NCBI GenBank assembly: GCA_946410305.1
Contig: CAMJZV010000001.1
Span: forward strand, 269,391-333,390
Direction: 5' to 3'
Source of the DNA: an uncultured Prevotellaceae bacterium
Lineage (GTDB): Bacteria; Bacteroidota; Bacteroidia; Bacteroidales; Bacteroidaceae
Length of the DNA: 64,000 nucleotides
Shown here: positions 33,538 through 41,965 of the stretch, piece by piece
How the letters are laid out: every line of letters starts with the position of its first letter
Numbering within the stretch: position 1 is the stretch's first letter
The notes under the pieces: generated by a model
Database searches by the model: none
What the model was told of the DNA's origin: nothing
Seen by the model: the letters and a program-made list of their open reading frames with translations, nothing else
Position numbers and translations under genes: made by a program

Positions 33538-36354
33538 ATGAACACCTGGAAACCAAATCTAGAAGAAACAAAAAAAAGATACATCAACTGGTGGAACCAT
33601 AAAGGCATCATCCTGAATATGTGGGAACACTTCCAAGAAGGAGTGAAACCTCATGCCGATATCCCTATGCCACCAGCGCCTCGTGACTTAAATCAGAAAT
33701 GGTTTGACCCTGAGTGGCGTGCCGACTACCTGGACTGGTATGTGGCACACTCATCATTGATGGCAGACATGTTGCCTGTAGCAAATACGCAACTAGGTCC
33801 TGGTTCACTTGCCGCTATCCTCGGTGGTGTATTTGAAGGTGGTGAGGATACTATCTGGATCCATCCTAACCCCAACTATTCGGATGACATTGTTTTCAAT
33901 CCTAACCATCCCAACTATCTGCTTCATAAAGATTTGTTGAAGGCTTGTAAACGGAAGGCACAAGGTCATTACTATGTGGGTATGCCCGATCTGATGGAAG
34001 GACTTGATGTCCTCGCGGCTATTAAAGGTACTGACCAGGTATTGTTGGATACCGTGATGCAGCCAGAGATGCTGGAACACCAGATGCAACAGATCAACGA
34101 TATCTATTTCCAAGTGTTCGATGAGCTCTATGATATTATCCGTGAGGGTGACGAGATGGCATTCTGCTATTTCTCCTCATGGGCACCAGGTAAGATGTCT
34201 AAACTGCAGAGTGACATCTCTACCATGATCAGTGTTGATGACTATCGCCGTTTTGTTCAACCGTTTATCCGTGAACAGTGTCAGAAGATTGACTATACCC
34301 TCTATCACTTAGACGGCGTAGGAGCCATGCATCATCTAGATGCCTTGTTAGAAATCAAAGAACTGAATGCCATTCAATGGACACCCGGCGTAGGTGAACC
34401 ACAGGGAGGAAGTCCCAAATGGTATGACCTCTACAAGAAGATACTCGCACATGGAAAGAGTATCATGGCTTGTTGGGTGACCCTTGACGAACTGCGTCCT
34501 CTCCTTGACAACATTGGCGGTGATGGTGTCCATCTGGAAATGGACTTCCATAACGAGCAGGAAGTAGAACAGGCGATGCGTATCATTGAGGAATACCAAA
34601 GTCATGACGAGGTGGATGATGAGGTAAGAGAGATTATCCGTCTCGTCGAGTCACCAGACGAATCCGTTAAGCATCCAAAATCTGAGTTCCCTACAGATCG
34701 CGTCCTCGTTCTCGACGGTGCCATGGGTACCATGATACAACAATACCAATTACGTGAGGAGGATTTCCGTGGAGCACGTTTTGCCAACCATGATTACGAC
34801 CTAAAGGGATGTAACGACGTACTATCACTGACCTGTCCGTTCATCATTCGTGATATTCATCGCAAATATCTGGAGGCTGGAGCAGACATCATCGAGACCA
34901 ATACGTTCAATGCCCAACGAATATCCATGAGTGACTTCGGCATGCAAGACTATTGCCGTGAGATCAACCTTGCTGCCGTTAAAATAGCACGTCAGTGTGC
35001 TGATGAATTCAGTTCATCAGCCAAACCCCGTTTCGTTGTGGGTAGCATTGGACCTACCAGTCGTACCACATCTGTAGCCACCTCAGGGACTCCTCTTCCC
35101 AAAGAACAACTGAGCGAAGCCTATGAGGAACAAATCAAGGCTTTGAGAGATGGAGGTGTTGACGGCTTACTGATTGAAACGATTTTCGATGTGGAGAATG
35201 CCCGCATTGCCATCGAGGCCGCCAAACGTATAGCCCCTGACCTACCCCTCATGCTCAGTTTCTCAGTCACAACGCCTGATGGGCATAATATGTTGGGACA
35301 AAGTATTCTCGAGTTCTTGGAAGGACTCGATGTTAAGCCCTACTCTATCGGTATCAACTGTCTCTCTGACGTACAGCAGATGACCCCAATAGTTTGTCAG
35401 CTTGCACAATACGGTACGAAAGTAAGTCTCTACCCCAACGCTGGTATGCCTGATGCCAAAGGACACTATACAAAGACCCCAGAGAGCCTGCTCAAAGATA
35501 TCTGGCAACTGCTGGAGAACCACTGCCTAAATATCATTGGCGGATGTTGTGGAACGACAGATGCCCATATCCGTTTGATGGCACAAGCTGTGGAACCTGT
35601 CCCTGGCATATATCTTACTCCACTGATTCCAGGAGAAAACCCTATTGCATCTAGTATCTCTGTAAAAACAAGAGATGCAGGAGACTCTGGCAACTCCTAT
35701 CAGCCCACACAAACATCATCACCAGCAGAACGTCTTTTTCTGGCTATCCTCGATGGCAAGAGTGAGGATGCCGCAACAGCAACACGTGAGGCAATCGCTC
35801 AAGCGATTGCTCCTCAAGACCTCATCAACGGACAGATGATTCGAGCCATGAGTGAGGTCGGCAAAAGGTTCCAAGAAGGAAAAGCCTTCGTACCTCAGTT
35901 GCTGATGGCTGGACGTGCCATGAAGGCTGCTTTGGGAATCTTGAAACCGATGATGGCAGGAACGACAAATACCACCTTAGGCAAGGTGGTGATAGGAACT
36001 GTCAAAGGTGACTTGCACGACATTGGTAAGAATCTGGTAGCTTCTATGCTGGAGGGATGTGGTTTCGAGGTAGTCAATATCGGTATTGATGTCTCTGCCG
36101 ACACTTTCATCCAAGCGGTGAAGGAAAATCAACCTGACATCCTCTGCATGAGTGCTTTGCTCACCACCACAATGGGCTACATGAAAGAAGTCATTGACGC
36201 ACTGGAAGCAGCAGGCATCCGTAATCAAGTGAAGGTCATGGTAGGTGGAGCCCCCGTGACGCAGGGATTCGCTGATGAGATTGGCGCTGACGGTTATAGC
36301 GACAATGCCAACTCTGCCGTAACAGTGGCAAAGCAATTATTAGGCAAGCTTTAA
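33538..36354 (+). CDS. UroD-homocysteine methyltransferase-B12 fusion, candidate methyl-sugar O-demethylase
   Basis: The protein is 938 aa, no signal peptide, hence cytoplasmic. Residues 1-~375 have a uroporphyrinogen decarboxylase fold as in corrinoid methyltransferases; the zinc HxC motif is replaced by His257-x-Asp259. Residues ~385-690 form a MetH-type homocysteine S-methyltransferase domain (VLDGAMGTMIQ) with zinc cysteines Cys608 (GINCLS) and Cys670-Cys671 (GGCCGTT). Residues ~730-938 are a B12 cap and Rossmann domain with the cobalt ligand His827 (DLHDIG) and VGGAPVT. The folate domain of MetH is absent. I infer transfer of a methyl group from a methyl-ether sugar to cobalamin and then to homocysteine. 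It follows the GH78 fusion by 9 bases and overlaps the convergent reactivase gene by 15. Confidence 0.85.
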   Translation: MNTWKPNLEETKKRYINWWNHKGIILNMWEHFQEGVKPHADIPMPPAPRDLNQKWFDPEWRADYLDWYVAHSSLMADMLPVANTQLGPGSLAAILGGVFEGGEDTIWIHPNPNYSDDIVFNPNHPNYLLHKDLLKACKRKAQGHYYVGMPDLMEGLDVLAAIKGTDQVLLDTVMQPEMLEHQMQQINDIYFQVFDELYDIIREGDEMAFCYFSSWAPGKMSKLQSDISTMISVDDYRRFVQPFIREQCQKIDYTLYHLDGVGAMHHLDALLEIKELNAIQWTPGVGEPQGGSPKWYDLYKKILAHGKSIMACWVTLDELRPLLDNIGGDGVHLEMDFHNEQEVEQAMRIIEEYQSHDEVDDEVREIIRLVESPDESVKHPKSEFPTDRVLVLDGAMGTMIQQYQLREEDFRGARFANHDYDLKGCNDVLSLTCPFIIRDIHRKYLEAGADIIETNTFNAQRISMSDFGMQDYCREINLAAVKIARQCADEFSSSAKPRFVVGSIGPTSRTTSVATSGTPLPKEQLSEAYEEQIKALRDGGVDGLLIETIFDVENARIAIEAAKRIAPDLPLMLSFSVTTPDGHNMLGQSILEFLEGLDVKPYSIGINCLSDVQQMTPIVCQLAQYGTKVSLYPNAGMPDAKGHYTKTPESLLKDIWQLLENHCLNIIGGCCGTTDAHIRLMAQAVEPVPGIYLTPLIPGENPIASSISVKTRDAGDSGNSYQPTQTSSPAERLFLAILDGKSEDAATATREAIAQAIAPQDLINGQMIRAMSEVGKRFQEGKAFVPQLLMAGRAMKAALGILKPMMAGTTNTTLGKVVIGTVKGDLHDIGKNLVASMLEGCGFEVVNIGIDVSADTFIQAVKENQPDILCMSALLTTTMGYMKEVIDALEAAGIRNQVKVMVGGAPVTQGFADEIGADGYSDNANSAVTVAKQLLGKL
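35791..35810. repeat. 20-base in-frame palindrome in the corrinoid fusion gene
   Basis: gcaatcgct-ca-agcgattgc has perfect 9-bp arms and encodes AIAQAIA in the B12 cap domain, close to the variable linker after the homocysteine methyltransferase domain. Confidence 0.65.
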
Positions 36355-36990
36355 CTTCCGCTTATAACACTGTTGGAAGTCACAGAGTCCGCAAGTATAA
36401 TCTAACTTACGGACTTTTTTGCCGATGCCGATGATACCACTGACGCTCTTAATAGGAACCATCAAGGAGGAGTCTGTGAGTTGTACGCCACAGGTATGTC
36501 CCTCAAATAATGGAAAGAGAAGTTGCTGTTGAGAGACATGCCATCCACAATAACCTGGAGAGAAACGGTTGGTATGATGCCAACCTAATTTGTCGATATT
36601 CTCCTGCAGGGTAGCCTCCATCTGGTCTGCACACTTCTCGGCTATGACTGAGCCAAGGGCGTCAGCGATAAAAACACGTACCATGTCACCCTGCTCTTTA
36701 AGACGCTGCTGATACGCCTCATACTCTGTGCCACTGGTGCAGACAAACAATGCATAGGCCTCGGAACCGCGCAATTGTCGGAGGATAATCTTACCCATAT
36801 CGAAAGATGGCAGTTCCTTAACGACCTGATAGCAGAATTGTGGGCAGAGCCACTGGCGTATCTCCTCGATAATGGCACTCGTCTCCTGCTGTGTCACCTG
36901 ATCGGGTAACAATCCATGATACCCCATTTGCTCGAAGACGTCAGCAGGGGTAATCAACAACTGATCGTAACTCAATGTCTTCTGTGTCAT
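36340..36990 (-). CDS. stand-alone MetH-type activation domain, corrinoid reactivase
   Basis: The protein is 216 aa without signal peptide. It resembles the C-terminal AdoMet-binding activation domain of B12-dependent methionine synthase, with the RxxxGY motif as Arg142-Phe-Ser-Pro-Gly-Tyr147. It adds a C-terminal cysteine cluster, Cys200-x2-Cys203-x4-Cys208, followed by basic residues, as seen in single-domain activation proteins of corrinoid systems. The expected role is reductive remethylation of oxidised cob(II)alamin using S-adenosylmethionine. The 33538 fusion has no activation domain of its own, so this protein probably supplies it in trans. It overlaps the UroD gene upstream by 4 bases and the fusion gene's 3' end by 15. 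Confidence 0.82.
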   Translation of the reverse strand: MTQKTLSYDQLLITPADVFEQMGYHGLLPDQVTQQETSAIIEEIRQWLCPQFCYQVVKELPSFDMGKIILRQLRGSEAYALFVCTSGTEYEAYQQRLKEQGDMVRVFIADALGSVIAEKCADQMEATLQENIDKLGWHHTNRFSPGYCGWHVSQQQLLFPLFEGHTCGVQLTDSSLMVPIKSVSGIIGIGKKVRKLDYTCGLCDFQQCYKRKLKLA

Positions 36991-37994
36991 TGTTGGTTAT
37001 AGTCATCCAATGCCTCAAAGAAAGCATCAACATTAGCTAATGGCGTATGAGGAGGGGTATCACAACCACTAGAAAGTACAAAATTAGGATAATTCTTCAT
37101 CTTATCCAACAGGTTGAAGACCGTCTGACGCATCAATGCAGGTGTACCATCCTTGAAAACACTCACAGGATCAATATTGCCCATGGCAAGTGCTGTGGGT
37201 GGAATATCACGGATGACTTCTTCCATCTGGCACTTATTTCCAAAATGGTAAGCAGCAGCACCTGTACTCACCATGGCCTTTGTACAATGTCCCGTATTAC
37301 CACAGTTATGGAGAATCACCAGAAAGTCGTCCGACTGCACCTCATCAACGATATAACGCACATAATCAGAAGAGAACATCTTACAGTCAACATCCGACAA
37401 CAGTCCAGCGGCAGGTTCTGCCATCATCACGCCCCCGACCCCAGTCTGTTTCAGAGCCTGACAGTATTTCTTAATAAACATTGTACACTTACTCAAAAGC
37501 TGGTGTGCTGCATCCGGATTTTCATAGATGAGTACCATCAACTCCGACATGTCATAAAGACGACCGGCAAGAGAGTATGGTCCTATACATCCGGCAAAGA
37601 CGGGACGGTCGGTAATCGAGCGTGCTGCCAACAGGTTTGCCTTCAGATAAGCAGGGATACGGCCCTGAGAGAGAGAAGGAACCACTAGCTTGTCTATATC
37701 ATCCGCATTTGACAGACAATGACCCACCACAGTTGGTACAGCCTCGTCACTAAAGGCAATCTCTGCTCCAAACGCCTCTGCCTCAGTAGTCAGATCCATA
37801 ATGGTAGCAGCGCCAACTGTAGGATAACGGTTCGTCAAAGTCTTTACAGCCTCATAATGAACCCGTCCATTACTGACAGCCTGTCGCACGGTGTTACCAT
37901 TCATCTCAATACCTGGATGTGTCATCACAGGTAGTGCCGTAACCTCCTTTCGATGGATGACATCGGCCATCCATTGTCTCATATTCTGCTTCAT
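36987..37994 (-). CDS. zinc-type UroD-fold corrinoid methyltransferase (MtaA/MtbA-like)
   Basis: The protein is 335 aa without signal peptide and matches the UroD/MtaA/CmuA family in length. The zinc-thiol site of this family is visible as His229-x-Cys231 (LHNCGNTG) and Cys311 (SSGCDTPPH). Relatives move a methyl group between a corrinoid protein and a thiol such as coenzyme M. Here, with a B12 fusion and a reactivase next door, it is a second methyltransferase of the same system. It may serve another methylated donor or pass the methyl group to a thiol acceptor. The two - strand genes overlap by 4 bases and read away from the GH141-like gene at 38088. Confidence 0.82.
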   Translation of the reverse strand: MKQNMRQWMADVIHRKEVTALPVMTHPGIEMNGNTVRQAVSNGRVHYEAVKTLTNRYPTVGAATIMDLTTEAEAFGAEIAFSDEAVPTVVGHCLSNADDIDKLVVPSLSQGRIPAYLKANLLAARSITDRPVFAGCIGPYSLAGRLYDMSELMVLIYENPDAAHQLLSKCTMFIKKYCQALKQTGVGGVMMAEPAAGLLSDVDCKMFSSDYVRYIVDEVQSDDFLVILHNCGNTGHCTKAMVSTGAAAYHFGNKCQMEEVIRDIPPTALAMGNIDPVSVFKDGTPALMRQTVFNLLDKMKNYPNFVLSSGCDTPPHTPLANVDAFFEALDDYNQQ

Positions 37995-38037
37995 CAGCTT
38001 CTCTGATTTTAATATTAAGACGCAAAAACTTTCATTT

Positions 38038-38060
38038 TGTCACTATCTTTTTTGGTGACA
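38038..38060. promoter_or_regulatory. operator-like dyad between the methyltransferase and GH141/GH31 operons
   Basis: tgtcac and gtgaca are perfect inverted arms 11 bases apart in the 93-base divergent gap. A shared regulator site would co-control demethylation and GH31/symporter genes; this is inference. The gap is too short for a cobalamin riboswitch. Confidence 0.4.
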
Positions 38061-38087
38061 TTTCAATGATTTTCACGTCTTCATAAT

Positions 38088-39689
38088 ATGAAGCATTTAC
38101 TAATCTCTATATTTCTTCTATTAGCCGCACATCTTTCCTATGCAGGTGAAATCGTTGTCAATCCTGATGAAAGTCTGCATGAGGCACTGCGAAAAGCCCG
38201 TGAATGGCGACGTACCAATGACCCTCGCTGCGAGGGCGGCATCACTATCACCCTGCAGGAAGGCCGTTACTATATGCAGGAGCCGTTGTTCCTGCGTCCT
38301 GAGGATAGCGGCACGAAGGAGTCGCCGCTCGTCATCCGTGGTATTGGAGAGAAGCACACAAGTGTCATTTGTGGCGACCCTCGCCAAAAGCACAGGCAGA
38401 TATGGCCGTTAAAAGAACAAGATGATGGTCTGCCGAAGAACAGACACGATGACGGGCTTCCAATGAAAGGTATGGAGCGCATGATAGACTTCAATCCTGC
38501 CAATCGCACCATCACCATTCCCACTCCACCCCAGCATGTTCTCCAGACCAAGAATCTGGAGATGGTGGTCCACCAGCGTTGGGCCATCGCTATTCTGCGT
38601 GTCAAGGACATCCGTGTGCTCAGCGATTCTGTCGCCGAGGTTTCCTTCATGGAGCCCGAGAGCCGTCTGGAGTTCGACCACCCCTGGCCGCAACCCGTCA
38701 TCGGAGGAGAGAAGGGCAATAGTTCTTTCCTGCTTCGCACCACGGAACAGCGCGACGGCATTGAGCAGTTGGTGATTGTAGATGGTGCCAACTACGTGAG
38801 ATTCGAAGGCTTAACGTTCAAACACACATGCTGGAACCGTCCATTGCACAAAGGGCATGTCACCCTACAGGGCGGTTTTCCTCTCGTTGATGCCTACAAA
38901 CTGGCGGTCCCAGGTTTGCCCTGGGACAAAGACCTTGAAAACCAAGCCTGGGTAGAGCGCCCTGTGAGTGCTGTCACCGTGCGCAATGCCCATCACGTTG
39001 ACTTCCACTCGGTGCTGTTCGAGAATCTGGCTGCCACGGCCTTGGACTTTGTCGATAACGTCAGCGATTGTGTAGTACAGAAATGTACCTTCGGCAACAT
39101 TGGCGGCACGGCCATCATGGGCGGTTCCTTTGCAGAGAGCCCGATGGAGGTGCACCGTCCCTATCAGCATCTGGCGGAACGTTGCCAACGGCTGACCATC
39201 AAAGAAAACTTCGTCTTAGATGTTGCCAACGAGGACTGGGGAGCCGTGGGCATCGCATTGGGCTATGTACGCCATTGCACCATCAGCAATAACTACGTGA
39301 GCTTCCTCAGCTACTCAGGCATCTGTGTTGGTTGGGGATGGACACCCCTCGAAACGGGTATGAAGCAGAACCGCATCACCGGCAACAGCGTCAGAGGCTA
39401 TGCCCGCCAACTCTACGATGCCGGGGGCATCTACACGCTCAGCAACCAGCCAGGTTCCGTGATTAGCGGCAACAAGATCTCTCGTCCCTACCCTGCCCCC
39501 TATGCTACCAACGACCGCGGTTTCTGCATCTATCTGGATGCCCGTACCGACGGTTTTACTATCGAGAACAATTACACCGGCGACATCGCCCCCGGGCTTG
39601 CCGGTCGTCCTCTCACTAACCAACGGCCCATACGTCGTGACGAGATTGGCGACAACCACCCCGGTCCAAATATCATCTTTAAGCAATGA
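38088..39689 (+). CDS. second GH141-like beta-helix enzyme
   Basis: The protein is 533 aa with a signal peptide (MKHLLISIFLLLAAHLSYA). It shares the beta-helix layout and key stretches with the GH141 protein at 6297 (EPLFLRPEDSG; YDAGGIYTLSNQPGSVIS; GVGWGW-like CVGWGW), so the two are paralogues. Substrate could be another fucose or methyl-fucose linkage, or a different sugar; I cannot tell from sequence. It overlaps the GH31 start by 4 bases and heads a three-gene unit with a cytoplasmic glycosidase and a symporter. A 15-base palindrome (ccctcgc-t-gcgaggg) sits near its 5' end. Confidence 0.75.
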   Translation: MKHLLISIFLLLAAHLSYAGEIVVNPDESLHEALRKAREWRRTNDPRCEGGITITLQEGRYYMQEPLFLRPEDSGTKESPLVIRGIGEKHTSVICGDPRQKHRQIWPLKEQDDGLPKNRHDDGLPMKGMERMIDFNPANRTITIPTPPQHVLQTKNLEMVVHQRWAIAILRVKDIRVLSDSVAEVSFMEPESRLEFDHPWPQPVIGGEKGNSSFLLRTTEQRDGIEQLVIVDGANYVRFEGLTFKHTCWNRPLHKGHVTLQGGFPLVDAYKLAVPGLPWDKDLENQAWVERPVSAVTVRNAHHVDFHSVLFENLAATALDFVDNVSDCVVQKCTFGNIGGTAIMGGSFAESPMEVHRPYQHLAERCQRLTIKENFVLDVANEDWGAVGIALGYVRHCTISNNYVSFLSYSGICVGWGWTPLETGMKQNRITGNSVRGYARQLYDAGGIYTLSNQPGSVISGNKISRPYPAPYATNDRGFCIYLDARTDGFTIENNYTGDIAPGLAGRPLTNQRPIRRDEIGDNHPGPNIIFKQ

Positions 39690-41965
39690 AGCAAACCAAC
39701 TACCACCTCTTTGACTTCATGGACTTTGATCCTTCCTTGGAGAAGGACGAGGCCCTTTGGAAAGCATATGCGCCCACTAACATCGTGGAGCGCGATGGCG
39801 ACATCATAGTAACCATTCCCTATCAGAAACAACTGCATCAGGAAGATATGGCGCCAGACACCGCTACGTCTCAACAGTCTTTCAACCTCATCGTCCGTGC
39901 TTACGAACCAGACATCGTCCGTCTTTTTACCACCATGAGTGGCGACGAGATAACGGAAGCCGATGATATGCTTCAGTTCCATCCTGATGTAAAGCGCCTG
40001 CCCCTTTCTATACATAAAGGATCAGCAGGCTGCGACTTAGTCGCAGCAAATGGAAAGGAGTTTGCCTCTATCGATCTCAGCGAACCCAGGCTCGACCCTT
40101 GGAGCGATCTGTTGCCTGCCCCCCAGCCAGCCCCCTTCATCACCTTCTATCCCGATGGTGACGAGACAAAGGGCATTGCCTTGAGCGACGACCATTTCTC
40201 TCCTCCACGCTACGATGCGCTGCCTCTGGGTTTCGTAAGTTGCCGTAGTACGGCAACACACACAACAACAGAGCGCGCCACCATAAGCTTTAAATGCGCT
40301 CCCAACGAGTGCTTCGTAGGCACGGGTGAACGCTTCCGCAAAATGGACCTTAGCGGACAAACTTTCCAGTTGAAGAATCAAGACGGGCAGGGTGTCAACA
40401 ACCGTCGTTGCTATAAGAACATTCCGTTCTTTATGAGCAGCAGGATGTACGGCTGTTTCTATCATACCTCCGACTATTGCAAGCTATCATTGGCAGACCA
40501 TAGCACACGCTCCGTACAGTTCTTGAACGACCGTGCTACTCTGGATGTATTCCTTATCGGAGGTAAGACACCCGAAGAGATTCTGAAAGGCTATCGTATG
40601 CTGACGGGATTCCCTGCTATGCCACCGCTTTGGTCTTTCGGCATTTGGATGAGTCGTATGACTTATTTCTCTGCTGATGAGGTAGAGGATATCTGCAACC
40701 GTCTGCGACAGGAGCACTATCCTTGTGATGTCATTCACCTCGATACTGGATGGTTCCGTACCGACTGGCTCTGTGAGTGGAAGTTCAACCCTGAGCGTTT
40801 CCCTGACCCCAAAGCATTCGTCCAGCATCTCAAGCAGAATGGCTTCAAAGTTTCCTTGTGGCAACTGCCTTATGTTGCCCAAGGAGCTGAACAACTGGAA
40901 GAAGCCAAGGCGAACCATTATATTAGCCAGCCCCCTGTGGTCGACGGTTCTCCCGTTGACGAATCTACAGGTGGTGCTTCCAATTTCTCTGCCCTCGATT
41001 ATGCAGGCACCATCGACTTCACTTACGACAAAGCTGTCGATTGGTATAAGAACCAGCTCTTGAAACCGTTGCTCGAAATGGGTGTAACCTGCATCAAGAC
41101 CGACTTTGGTGAGAACATCCACATGGACCATCAGTACCATGGCATGACGCCTGAGCGCCTGAACAATATCTATTCGCTGCTTTATCAGCGAGCCGCTTTC
41201 GAAGTCACCAAGGAGGTCACGGGGCAAGGCATCGTTTGGGCACGCTCAGCATGGGCTGGTTGTCAGCGCTATCCGCTCCACTGGGGTGGCGATAGTGCCT
41301 CGTCGTGGGACGGTCTGGCAGGTTCTCTGAAGGGTGGACTCCATTTCGGTCTTTCAGGCTTTGCTTTCTGGAGTCACGACGTACCAGGCTTCCACAGCAT
41401 TCCTGATTTCATGAACTCTCCCCTCGACGAGAGTGTCTATGTTCGCTGGACCCAGTTTGGTGTCTTCTCCAGCCACATGCGCTATCATGGTACCTGCAAG
41501 CGTGAACCTTGGCATTATCCCAACATCGCACCCATTGTCAAGCGCTGGTGGAAGTTGCGCTATGCCCTCTTACCTTATATCATAGAGCAGTCTGAGCTAG
41601 CTTGCCAGAGTGGTTATCCCATGGTTCGCGCCCTGCTGTTCCACCATCCTGACGACCGTCAGGTGTGGCATATCGACGATGAATATTACTTTGGTTCCGA
41701 GTTCCTCGTGGCTCCCGTAATGAACAGCGACAATCATCGCGATATCTATCTGCCTGAAGGTTTGTGGGTCAATTTCTTCACAGGCCAGCGCATGGAAGGT
41801 GGCCGTTGGTACTATGACGTAGAAGTACCCCTCGACCAAATGCCCGTCTTCGTTCGTCCTGGTGCACTCATCAAGATGTATCCTGACGAGGTTGACAGCA
41901 CAGACGATATGGATATGAGTAAGACGATAACGATTGAAATAACCAAAGACTATAAAGGATTATAA
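39686..41965 (+). CDS. cytoplasmic GH31 alpha-xylosidase-like enzyme
   Basis: The protein is 759 aa and has no signal peptide. The GH31 nucleophile is Asp473 (IKTDFGENI) and the acid/base Asp536 (HWGGDSASSW). The beta-strand motif VIHLDTGWF and the KTDFGE sequence are typical of alpha-xylosidases. RG-II side chain A has one alpha-xylose, and it is 2-O-methylated. A cytoplasmic GH31 beside a sugar symporter and across a short gap from the B12 methyltransferases suggests that an imported 2-O-methyl-xyloside is cleaved inside the cell before demethylation. Two perfect 19-base palindromes are inserted in its N-terminal beta domain. It shares one base with the symporter gene (TAATG). Confidence 0.85.
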   Translation: MKQTNYHLFDFMDFDPSLEKDEALWKAYAPTNIVERDGDIIVTIPYQKQLHQEDMAPDTATSQQSFNLIVRAYEPDIVRLFTTMSGDEITEADDMLQFHPDVKRLPLSIHKGSAGCDLVAANGKEFASIDLSEPRLDPWSDLLPAPQPAPFITFYPDGDETKGIALSDDHFSPPRYDALPLGFVSCRSTATHTTTERATISFKCAPNECFVGTGERFRKMDLSGQTFQLKNQDGQGVNNRRCYKNIPFFMSSRMYGCFYHTSDYCKLSLADHSTRSVQFLNDRATLDVFLIGGKTPEEILKGYRMLTGFPAMPPLWSFGIWMSRMTYFSADEVEDICNRLRQEHYPCDVIHLDTGWFRTDWLCEWKFNPERFPDPKAFVQHLKQNGFKVSLWQLPYVAQGAEQLEEAKANHYISQPPVVDGSPVDESTGGASNFSALDYAGTIDFTYDKAVDWYKNQLLKPLLEMGVTCIKTDFGENIHMDHQYHGMTPERLNNIYSLLYQRAAFEVTKEVTGQGIVWARSAWAGCQRYPLHWGGDSASSWDGLAGSLKGGLHFGLSGFAFWSHDVPGFHSIPDFMNSPLDESVYVRWTQFGVFSSHMRYHGTCKREPWHYPNIAPIVKRWWKLRYALLPYIIEQSELACQSGYPMVRALLFHHPDDRQVWHIDDEYYFGSEFLVAPVMNSDNHRDIYLPEGLWVNFFTGQRMEGGRWYYDVEVPLDQMPVFVRPGALIKMYPDEVDSTDDMDMSKTITIEITKDYKGL
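40029..40047. repeat. 19-base in-frame palindrome (9-bp arms)
   Basis: gctgcgact-t-agtcgcagc encodes GCDLVAA in the GH31 N-terminal domain, nearly the same sequence as the palindrome at 15277. Confidence 0.8.
40239..40257. repeat. 19-base in-frame palindrome (9-bp arms), second type
   Basis: gttgccgta-g-tacggcaac encodes SCRSTAT in the GH31 gene, about 200 bases after the first palindrome. The arm sequence differs but the 9-1-9 layout is the same. Confidence 0.75.

Noticed and set aside
37047-37688. 213-aa ORF on the + strand in the UroD gene
   Set aside because: Antisense to the zinc-site UroD protein; His-rich translation looks like a shadow.
40487-41227. 246-aa ORF on the - strand in the GH31 gene
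   Set aside because: Antisense to the GH31 barrel with its catalytic residues; no independent support.
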